6,393 nucleotides of DNA, from NCBI GenBank assembly GCA_030609605.1, contig JAUWBY010000137.1, positions 1 to 6,393 of the forward strand. Reading direction: 5' to 3'. A model generated the notes under the pieces. The model searched no databases. It worked only from the letters and a program-made list of their open reading frames with translations, and was not told where the DNA came from. Position numbers and translations under genes: made by a program. Positions 1 to 4,629 of this stretch are shown piece by piece; the stretch's first letter is position 1, and every line of letters begins with the position of its first letter. This DNA comes from Candidatus Eiseniibacteriota bacterium (GTDB lineage Bacteria; Joyebacterota; Joyebacteria; Joyebacterales; Joyebacteraceae).

Positions 1-293
1 ATGTCGACGCTCATGTCTTTGCACTGAGGCCCGCGAGTCCGAACCCGTTTGCTGCCGGGACGTCGATCTCCTACTCGATCCAGAACGGCGGCGGAGCCGT
101 TGAGATGACCATCTACGACATCACCGGGCGTGAAGTGAGGACGGTCGTGAACGAGCAGATGTCGGCAGGCGACAAGCTGGCCTACTGGGATGGCATGGAC
201 GAGAACGGGGAGAGGGTCGCATCCGGCGTCTACTTTGCCAGACTGAACGTCGACGGCCTCACTGCCTTCGGCAAGCTGGTCGTACTGAAGTAG
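1..293 (+). CDS. C-terminal end of an exported protein with a FlgD-like / secretion-sorting domain (5' partial)
   Basis: The reading frame is open from the left edge (first full codon at base 3) to a TAG at 291-293, so only the last 96 residues are visible. They read as a complete C-terminal sorting/FlgD Ig-like domain. An 'LRPASPNPF' block is followed by a beta-rich 'ISYSI', then 'MTIYDITGREVRTVV', 'AGDKLAYWDGMDENGERVASGVYFARL' and a terminal 'KLVVLK'. In FCB-group bacteria this domain sits at the extreme C-terminus of large secreted or surface proteins and is associated with type IX-like secretion, or serves as an Ig-like end cap. The ATG at 105 is internal to the domain and is not a real start. 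The function of the missing N-terminal part cannot be told from here. A terminator-like hairpin follows at 349-376, so this gene probably ends its transcription unit. The domain call is strong; use of a particular secretion route is inference. Confidence 0.9.
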   Translation, partial: VDAHVFALRPASPNPFAAGTSISYSIQNGGGAVEMTIYDITGREVRTVVNEQMSAGDKLAYWDGMDENGERVASGVYFARLNVDGLTAFGKLVVLK

Positions 294-348
294 CTGGTCC
301 TGCAGGTTTTCCGGAGGAGACACGGAGTCTCCCCGTATCGACAAGGAA

Positions 349-376
349 GAGGGGTGGCGCACCTGTGCTGCCCCTC
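349..376 (+). terminator. Rho-independent terminator-like stem-loop
   Basis: Bases 349-360 pair with 365-376 in a stem of about 12 bp (GAGGGG against CCCCTC at the base, with three G-T wobbles higher up) around a 4-nt loop. It is followed by CTTTCTGTTC and preceded by AAGGAA, which can pair with part of the T-rich side. It lies 56 bp after the stop of the partial gene at 1-293. A smaller hairpin, GGAGAC/GTCTCC at 316-321/327-332, precedes it. The T-rich tail is interrupted, so efficiency is uncertain. Confidence 0.72.
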
Positions 377-400
377 CTTTCTGTTCGTGGCTGCGATCTG

Positions 401-409
401 TGCTATGCT
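401..409 (+). promoter_or_regulatory. Possible extended -10 promoter element for the metalloprotease-like gene
   Basis: TGCTATGCT fits the extended -10 form TGnTATnnT and lies 15 bp before the GTG start at 425. No good -35 hexamer is seen 16-18 bp upstream (CTGTTC at 381-386 is poor). The predicted transcript would have a very short leader of about 10 nt. The same 12 bases (CTGTGCTATGCT) recur before the ABC exporter gene at 5889-5900. Confidence 0.35.
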
Positions 410-424
410 CTCTATTGAGGGGGT

Positions 425-913
425 GTGAAGTTGAGCCGGAAGCTGAGAAACGAAGTGGAGTGGGTCCGGCGTGTGCGGTCGGGATTCCGGTATATGGCGA
501 CGGTTCACAGCCAGGTCGGAACACTGGTCTACAAGGCCCTGAGGATCCGCGACAGCTACTCCTCGCGCTCGCTTCGGCTGCGTCACTGGGACACAACCGG
601 CGGACAGGTTACCCTGACCGGCGACGAGCACAAAGCCGTCGTCCCAGTCTACGACTTCGGTTTCATCCACAATCTCTACCACATGACCGATACGGATCCG
701 GAGACCGCCGTGCTGGCGGTCTGGCACCTCGTGGCACACGAGTGGGGTCACTACTATCTAGCGAAGGCGGAGAAGCGGAATCAGGAGCGCGACGCCGATG
801 CCTTCGCGGAGCGAGTGATGATACGGGTGGGTTTTGACGAAGACGAGGCCGGAATGGCTGAGGAGCACTACTGGACTGTTTTCAATGCCGACAAGAAGGT
901 GAGAGCAAGGTAG
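425..913 (+). CDS. Small HEXXH zinc-metalloprotease-like protein (zincin fold, unassigned family)
   Basis: A 162-residue protein with no signal peptide or membrane segment, so probably cytoplasmic. The core is 'HLVAHEWGHYY' (HEWGH at residues 105-109), the HExxH zinc-binding/catalytic motif, followed 12 residues later by 'ERDADAFAERVM'. E121 in this second block is the likely third zinc ligand. An E-x-[DE]-A-[DN]-x-[FA]-A block after HExxH is seen in gluzincins such as M48 and the ImmA/IrrE (DUF955) group, but the first 95 residues match neither family recognisably. The basic N-terminus (KLSRKLRNEVEWVRRVR) could bind nucleic acid or simply form a helix. The start is GTG at 425 behind GAGGGGG (417-423); TTG at 431 is an equally spaced alternative. 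It is a lone gene, convergent with the FG-GAP gene 57 bp away. No helix-turn-helix partner, as expected for a classical ImmA/ImmR pair, is present in the window. Substrate unknown. Confidence 0.82.
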   Translation: MKLSRKLRNEVEWVRRVRSGFRYMATVHSQVGTLVYKALRIRDSYSSRSLRLRHWDTTGGQVTLTGDEHKAVVPVYDFGFIHNLYHMTDTDPETAVLAVWHLVAHEWGHYYLAKAEKRNQERDADAFAERVMIRVGFDEDEAGMAEEHYWTVFNADKKVRAR

Positions 914-970
914 CAGGCGGACGTTCTGTGCAGAGCGCAGGCGGTGCAATCCGCTGTGATGGCGTCCGTG
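914..970. other. Convergent intergenic spacer with weak inverted repeats
   Basis: This 57-bp gap separates two convergent genes. It contains CGGACG (918-923) matched by CGTCCG (963-968), enclosing a small GCGG/CCGC hairpin (941-954). The structure might help termination in both directions, but there is no T-tract and the outer arms are far apart. Confidence 0.3.
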
Positions 971-2737
971 TCAGCGGTCGAGAAGGAGTTCGGAGGAGAC
1001 AATCAGTACCTTCCCGCAGCGCTCGTCTTCCCAGCCACTGCTCTTGTCGACACCGTCGGAACCGGCACCTCCATCGAGTCCCCGCACCAGCGCATTCGGA
1101 GCTCCTATGATGAGCGCCGGGCGCCTGGACCTCGTCAGGTAGGCGGCCAGAAGCGATCCACCGATCGAATCGAGTGCGGATGCTCCGACAATGGTCACGT
1201 CAGCGTGCTCTGCGCTGCCCGCCTTGGCCATCATCACCGATCTGAGACTGCCGAAGTAGATGTAGATCTCACCGCATTGTCCGCGGTTGGAACCGCGCCC
1301 GGCAAGCTGCGCCGCGACGATGAGATCCGTCGGGCCGTCCCCGTTCATGTCCGCCATCAGTACGGGGAGACCAAAGAGATTCCACCTGGATCGGGCGACG
1401 AATCGTGGTAGGTCATCGATCTCGGAGCTGTCCGTTCCCTGATCCACAAGATAGAGCGCTCCCGTGAGGGCGTCGTCACCCCCGAAGATCAGATACGCCT
1501 CACCTGCTGCGGTCTCCTTATCGCTCTTTCCCCGAGCGCCGTATGCCGACACGAACATGTCATCTATGCCGTCAAGATCGACGTCTCCGACAGCGATAGA
1601 CCGCCCAAGGAAGCCCCGAAGGGCGGCGCCCGTGATGACGCCTGTGGTGTGGTCGGGAAGTACGATCTCGACTGTCGCCGGAGCGGTCGTACCCGGGCCG
1701 ACAGATTCAGCTGAACTGAGCGAGTCTGAAGCGGGAGATTGATGTGAGACGAGGAGTTCGGCAACCTCGACCACATAGAGCTTGCCGACATCGAAACGGT
1801 TCCGGCCGGGTCCATCGGCCAGGTATGCGCCGACAAGGAGTTCCAGCACACCATCACCGTCGATATCAGCAACGGCGAGCCCGTGGACTCCGTCCTCCCC
1901 ATTTTCACCGCTTATCCGCACACTGGTCAGTGTGTCAACTGTGACCTCACCGGTTGCCGCGCTGAGCGCCGCGCCGTTGAGCACGTAGACATGTCCGGAG
2001 TCCACTCCGCGAGGTCCCGGAGCTCTGAATGCAGACACGATGAGTTCATCCCGTCCATCGCCGTCCAGGTCCGCTGCCAGAAGCGAACTTCCGAGATGGC
2101 CGCCGAGCGCGGTTCCTCTGATCACAAGACGAGCGTCGGCCGTCGAGATGTGGAGGGGACTGGAACTATCTGGGATGTCGAAGAGATAGAGAACTCCGGT
2201 GAACATAGCATCAGAAAGGCCATGGTCCGGAGCACCTACCACCAAACCATCGGAGCCGTCTCCATTCCAGTCCCCGGCGGCGACGGTCGCGCCAAACCGC
2301 GAGCCTCCTGCTGTACCGACGATCGTGACCATCGCGGGTTTGGGCGAGTCGGCCGGCTGAAGTGTATCGGCCGACTCATTGGCGCCGGCAAGATCCACGT
2401 ATGAGAATATGTAGACGCCGCCGGCGCCTGGCACGCCACCGTCCGAAGTACGTCCGGGCGCACCCACAATAACCATATTGTGTCCGTTGCCGACGAGATC
2501 GCCGGTGGCCAAGCTGTAGCCGAACTGCTCACCTGGGACGGCTCCTGACAGAACAGCGACGCCGGTCTCTGCAAGGTCGATGATCCGCCCTGCTGGTGCT
2601 GCGGTGGGAGACAAGGCGGCCAGAAGGAGCGCCGTGAGCCAGACACGCCGGTAGAACGGCCGTAGCGGACAGAGGTGGGTTCGGTCCCGTGGCAGTCGTT
2701 CGTACGTGGGGGAGTATGATCCATCCGGTCTCATCAT
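971..2737 (-). CDS. Secreted FG-GAP (integrin alpha-like) seven-bladed beta-propeller protein
   Basis: A 588-residue protein with a signal peptide (hydrophobic stretch 'VWLTALLLAALSPTAAPA', probable cleavage near residue 49). Seven FG-GAP repeats follow at about residues 70-95, 146-171, 213-238, 283-308, 376-401, 453-479 and 525-549, enough for one closed seven-bladed integrin-type propeller. Repeats 2-6 keep a calcium-loop signature (DWNGDGSDG, DLDGDGRDE, DIDGDGVLE, DVDLDGIDD, DMNGDGPTD). Repeat 1 is degenerate (DLVGNG) and repeat 7 has lost the acidic residues (YLTRSRR). A Ser/Pro/Thr-rich insert lies at about 330-355. Such proteins are exported and usually serve surface binding or adhesion; the ligand is unknown. 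The C-terminus lacks both the FlgD-like domain seen at 1-293 and the SWGAxKAxYR tag of the later genes. The ATG pair at 2737/2734 is the only good start, but it gives an unusually long, basic 30-residue region before the hydrophobic core, and the ribosome site (GGGATGG) is weak. Confidence 0.93.
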   Translation of the reverse strand: MMRPDGSYSPTYERLPRDRTHLCPLRPFYRRVWLTALLLAALSPTAAPAGRIIDLAETGVAVLSGAVPGEQFGYSLATGDLVGNGHNMVIVGAPGRTSDGGVPGAGGVYIFSYVDLAGANESADTLQPADSPKPAMVTIVGTAGGSRFGATVAAGDWNGDGSDGLVVGAPDHGLSDAMFTGVLYLFDIPDSSSPLHISTADARLVIRGTALGGHLGSSLLAADLDGDGRDELIVSAFRAPGPRGVDSGHVYVLNGAALSAATGEVTVDTLTSVRISGENGEDGVHGLAVADIDGDGVLELLVGAYLADGPGRNRFDVGKLYVVEVAELLVSHQSPASDSLSSAESVGPGTTAPATVEIVLPDHTTGVITGAALRGFLGRSIAVGDVDLDGIDDMFVSAYGARGKSDKETAAGEAYLIFGGDDALTGALYLVDQGTDSSEIDDLPRFVARSRWNLFGLPVLMADMNGDGPTDLIVAAQLAGRGSNRGQCGEIYIYFGSLRSVMMAKAGSAEHADVTIVGASALDSIGGSLLAAYLTRSRRPALIIGAPNALVRGLDGGAGSDGVDKSSGWEDERCGKVLIVSSELLLDR

Positions 2738-2793
2738 GTATCCATCCCGAAGGTATTCTTGCGCACGCCCACCAATCGGAAGCAGTAGGCCGT

Positions 2794-2931
2794 CTGGAAC
2801 ATCAGCGCAAGTATGGTTCCGTTCCCCTTGTCAGACGCGGCAGGGTGCCTGGAACTTCAGCGCAAGTATGATTCCGTTCCCCTTGTCAGACGCGGCAGGG
2901 TGCCTGAAACTTCAGCGCGAGTATGATCCCG
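2794..2931. repeat. 55-bp tandem direct repeat, about 2.5 copies
   Basis: Copy 1 (2794-2848) and copy 2 (2849-2903) differ at only two positions by eye. Copy 3 (2904 to about 2931) covers the first half of the unit with about three changes. Each unit begins CTGGAAC(A/T)TCAGCGCAAG and contains GTTCCCCTTGTCAGACGCGG. The array is non-coding, lies between two divergent genes, and ends about 30 bp before the promoter of the + strand gene. GGAAC and GTTCC within a unit form short inverted repeats. Confidence 0.93.
2807..2820 (-). promoter_or_regulatory. Possible sigma54-type GG-N10-GC element in repeat copy 1 (others in copies 2 and 3)
   Basis: On the minus strand, copy 1 reads CGGAACCATACTTGCG, with GG (2820-2819), ten bases, then GC (2808-2807) inside TTGC, the -24/-12 layout of RpoN promoters. 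A start about 12 bp on would give a leader of roughly 58 nt for the FG-GAP gene. Copy 2 repeats the layout at 2875-2862, and copy 3 has it in a degraded form (CTCGC instead of CTTGC) at 2930-2917. The match to the full TGGCAC-N5-TTGCA consensus is incomplete, so this is a hypothesis. Confidence 0.25.
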
Positions 2932-2962
2932 CGCACCGGGGCCGTCAAGGAAGGAGCATGGC

Positions 2963-2991
2963 TTGACACGATCGCGAGCACTGATTAGAGT
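2963..2991 (+). promoter_or_regulatory. Sigma70-type promoter for the exported LolA-like gene
   Basis: A perfect -35 TTGACA at 2963-2968 is followed by a 17-bp spacer and a -10 TAGAGT (four of six matches) at 2986-2991. Transcription would begin near 2998 and give a leader of about 24 nt that contains the ribosome site GGAGG at 3011-3015. The position, spacing and neighbouring ribosome site all agree. Confidence 0.72.
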
Positions 2992-3010
2992 GCCGACAGT
3001 CGCATTTCAT

Positions 3011-3015
3011 GGAGG
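3011..3015 (+). promoter_or_regulatory. Ribosome binding site that fixes a TTG start
   Basis: GGAGG lies 6 nt before TTG at 3022. The nearby ATG at 3009 is in another frame and overlaps the site itself, so the TTG is the credible start. Confidence 0.75.
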
Positions 3016-3021
3016 TTCCTG

Positions 3022-3708
3022 TTGTCGGAGCGAGGATTGAAGTGGATCAGCGGAGTGGTTATCGCCGCTTGTCTCGTATCGCTGGATGCGGCCACGGCTG
3101 CTGCGGCTGACTCGCTGCTGCAGATCGAGGCGCTTCTCGAGCGGTACGACACGGGCATTCTGCGCACGCGCTCACTCATAGAGAGCCTGAGCGTGAACCA
3201 GGTCATGGTCGAGCCGCAGAAGAGCGGCATCAGCAAGCGGGCTACCGCTGTGCTCACGTATGTTGCAGGTGAGGGAATGACAAGAGAGGAACTCTCCTCT
3301 AAGCTCTCCTATCCGGCCGGCGAATACACACTGGAAAGCCTGACCGGCCCGGAACTTGGGGTCGATGAGTACTCGCTGACACTCAATGGCACTGAAGAGA
3401 TGGAAGAAACTCTGTGCTACCGCGTCGATGTGAGGGCCGTCTTGCGGGATATGCATCACTTCGACGGGACCATATGGATATCCGTCGTGGATCACGGGCC
3501 GGTCCGTATCGTCGGTGAAGTGGCCGATCCTCCTTTTCCAGTTACTGAGATCACGCTCGACAAGTCCTTCGGGCCGTATGGTGATGGGATGCGGTTGCTC
3601 ACAAGGCACTCGGGGGAGGTCGAGGTGAACCTGATCCTCGGCCGGAAGCGGGGTCTAAGACACATCTTCTATGAAGACTACTCGATTTCCCTGATCAAGC
3701 AGTCGTGA
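3022..3708 (+). CDS. Exported protein, probable LolA/RseB-like beta fold
   Basis: A 228-residue protein starting at TTG behind GGAGG. Residues 1-29 are a clear signal peptide (basic start, 'WISGVVIAACLVS', Ala-rich end, cleavage near AAAA/DS). There is no lipobox, since the lone Cys in the hydrophobic stretch (C17) is not followed by a lipoprotein-type context. The mature part opens with an amphipathic helix (SLLQIEALLERYDTGIL). It then alternates beta strands: 'RATAVLTYVAGEGMTREELSSKLSYP', 'EYSLTLNGTEEMEETLCYRVDVRAVLRDMHHFDGTIWISVVDHGPVRIVGEVADPP', then 'EVEVNLILGRKRGLRHIFYEDYSI'. The pattern of a 'YRV-V.......FDGTIWI...-GPVRI-GE' hairpin followed by a late strand pair resembles LolA/LolB/RseB periplasmic lipid-binding folds and outer-membrane lipoprotein-sorting proteins. 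No catalytic motif is visible. It is monocistronic, with its own strong promoter. Export is confident; the fold is an inference from pattern and the function is unknown. Confidence 0.85.
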   Translation: MSERGLKWISGVVIAACLVSLDAATAAAADSLLQIEALLERYDTGILRTRSLIESLSVNQVMVEPQKSGISKRATAVLTYVAGEGMTREELSSKLSYPAGEYTLESLTGPELGVDEYSLTLNGTEEMEETLCYRVDVRAVLRDMHHFDGTIWISVVDHGPVRIVGEVADPPFPVTEITLDKSFGPYGDGMRLLTRHSGEVEVNLILGRKRGLRHIFYEDYSISLIKQS

Positions 3709-3820
3709 CGGCTCCACTCTCACGAGGTCGATACCCGCTGCCTCCGGCCAGCAGGTTTCCTCAGTCAGCCGGGCGGATCACGATGTACCCATGCAGTACC
3801 TTCCTGCAGGCAGTTTCCTA

Positions 3821-3850
3821 TTGACACAATACCAGAGTTTCCTGTATCTG
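3821..3850 (+). promoter_or_regulatory. Promoter-like site inside the convergent gap
   Basis: A perfect TTGACA (3821-3826) is followed 18 bp later by TATCTG (3845-3850), a three-of-six -10 match. It points to the right, where no sense gene exists. Its transcript would run into the hairpin at 3899-3932 and then antisense to the gene at 3961-4527. The weak -10 keeps confidence low. Confidence 0.3.
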
Positions 3851-3898
3851 TACATGAAAGGTGTTCAGGAAGGTCGCGGCTGACTATTCTTGAACGAA

Positions 3899-3932
3899 GC
3901 AACCGCCCTATCCATCCGGATGGGGCGGTTGC
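3899..3932 (-). terminator. Strong 15-bp hairpin, terminator of the 3961-4527 gene
   Basis: Bases 3899-3913 pair with 3918-3932 without mismatch (one T-G wobble) around a 4-nt loop; A3898-T3933 extends it by one pair. Read on the minus strand it lies 28 bp after the stop codon at 3961 and is followed by TTCGTTC, a short T-rich tail. Read on the + strand the tail is TCATGCG, which is not T-rich, so termination is better supported for the minus-strand gene. Confidence 0.75.
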
Positions 3933-3960
3933 TCATGCGTGATCTGTCAGCTCACTGTGT

Positions 3961-4527
3961 CTATCTGTACAAGGCCTTGAGAGCGCCCCAGGAGACACTC
4001 TCTACCGGATTACCTTCGCAGTCTCCGGCTAGAGGTTGCTTGCCCACCCCGCCGTGGGAAAGGACGCAAAAGATCTCCACGCTGTCATCACAGTATACGA
4101 TCCAGTTGGGGAACTCCGGATGAGCGATGATCTCGATATTACCCGGTGTGCCCTGGTAGAGGCAGTGCAGCACAGCGATAGCCATCGGTTGCATGTCAGG
4201 TGTTATGCATTCCGTCGAAGTCAGTGTGATGCCCGTCTCATACTCACCGACTACCACATAACCAGGCAGGAGGATCTCGAAACTCGTAGCAGAACTCATT
4301 CCCGGTGTTACCGCCAGCCCGAAGGATATGGCTGTGAATCCCGGCCCGAAGAAGCTCTCGACCACGATGTAGGCATCAAAGGGCGTATATGGCTCCGGGT
4401 CAATTCGGTACTCGCGGTAGGGTGGCTCGAAGTCGATGTAGATTTGGTCCGCTATGATCGGGTTCGCAAGTGCCGTGCCGACACCCACCACCACGATCAG
4501 TATCGAAACAATCACAGTACGCATCAT
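3961..4527 (-). CDS. Small exported beta-rich protein with C-terminal SWGALKALYR motif
   Basis: A 188-residue protein. The open frame extends to 4560, but ATG at 4527 (or the adjacent ATG at 4524) is chosen because AGGAGG at 4533-4538 precedes it and because 'MMRTVIVSILIVVVGVGTALA' then forms a textbook signal peptide cleaved before NP at residue 22. The mature part is acidic and beta-strand rich ('DAYIVVESFFGPGFTAISFGLAVTP', 'ATSFEILLPGYVVVGEYETGITLTS', 'GNIEIIAHPEFPNWIVYCDDSVEIFCVLSHGG'). It has five Cys after the signal peptide (residues 107, 122, 146, 154, 170), suggesting disulfides outside the cytoplasm, and resembles a cohesin-like or Ig-like sandwich, which is only an impression. It ends 'CEGNPVESVSWGALKALYR', closely matching the end of the beta-helix protein encoded just upstream. 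It has its own promoter (TATAAT at 4569-4574) and terminator (3899-3932). Function unknown; probably cell surface or secreted. Confidence 0.85.
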   Translation of the reverse strand: MMRTVIVSILIVVVGVGTALANPIIADQIYIDFEPPYREYRIDPEPYTPFDAYIVVESFFGPGFTAISFGLAVTPGMSSATSFEILLPGYVVVGEYETGITLTSTECITPDMQPMAIAVLHCLYQGTPGNIEIIAHPEFPNWIVYCDDSVEIFCVLSHGGVGKQPLAGDCEGNPVESVSWGALKALYR

Positions 4528-4532
4528 TCGCA

Positions 4533-4538
4533 CCTCCT
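4533..4538 (-). promoter_or_regulatory. Ribosome binding site that moves the start to 4527
   Basis: AGGAGG on the minus strand lies 5 nt before ATG at 4527 and 8 nt before ATG at 4524. The longer open frame beginning at 4560 would put this site inside the coding region and would add 11 residues in front of the signal peptide. Confidence 0.8.
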
Positions 4539-4568
4539 CGTAAGCCCGGCGCCAGACCACGCGACATC

Positions 4569-4597
4569 ATTATACCACAAAACGGCCCAATGCTCCA
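4569..4597 (-). promoter_or_regulatory. Extended -10 promoter of the 3961-4527 gene
   Basis: On the minus strand TGGTATAAT (4577-4569) is a perfect -10 hexamer with the TGn extension. The -35 position at 17 bp (4597-4592, TGGAGC) matches only three of six bases, which an extended -10 can tolerate. The predicted start near 4562 leaves a leader of about 35 nt that includes the AGGAGG site. The promoter overlaps the preceding gene's terminator hairpin. Confidence 0.68.
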
Positions 4598-4616
4598 GCT
4601 CGTGTTTGTCGGGCCG
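4583..4616 (-). terminator. Terminator-like stem-loop after the beta-helix gene
   Basis: On the minus strand CGGCCC (4616-4611) pairs with GGGCCG (4588-4583) and is followed immediately by TTTTGTGG. It lies 14 bp after the stop codon at 4630. The 22-nt loop is longer than usual and the stem is only 6 bp, all G-C, so this is a moderate candidate. Confidence 0.5.
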
Positions 4617-4629
4617 CGCGTCTCACCTG

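Larger units (their letters stand above)
3709..3960. other. Non-coding convergent intergenic region (252 bp)
   Basis: No credible gene is seen. After the stop at 3708 there is a weak hairpin (GCTG/CAGC, 3737-3752) trailed by AGGTTTCCTC. The stretch 3790-3875 has several short repeats: TTCCT at 3801, 3815 and 3839, its complement AGGAA at 3867-3871, and the inverted repeat ATTG-ACA-CAAT at 3820-3830. The strong hairpin at 3899-3932 ends the region and is described separately. Confidence 0.6.

Noticed and set aside
105..293. Independent 62-residue small protein starting at ATG 105
   Set aside because: The frame is open upstream and residues before the ATG (LRPASPNPF...ISYSI) complete the sorting domain, so it is the tail of a larger gene.
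230..751. 173-residue minus-strand open frame
   Set aside because: It lies antisense to the HEWGH gene and the preceding terminator, has low-complexity Arg/Pro/Ser composition and no recognisable motif.
914..970. Bidirectional terminator between the convergent genes
   Set aside because: The CGGACG/CGTCCG arms are about 39 bases apart and there is no T-tract on either strand; kept only as a weak note on the spacer.
2794..2931. CRISPR array
   Set aside because: The whole 55-bp unit is repeated with no unique spacers, and only about 2.5 copies exist.
3737..3760. Terminator for the 3022-3708 gene
   Set aside because: The stem is only 4 bp (GCTG/CAGC) with an 8-nt loop and an interrupted T-run; several competing pairings are equally good.
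3890..4123. 77-residue + strand open frame beginning before the 3899 hairpin
   Set aside because: Its first codons are the hairpin itself and the rest is antisense to the small exported gene; no ribosome site.
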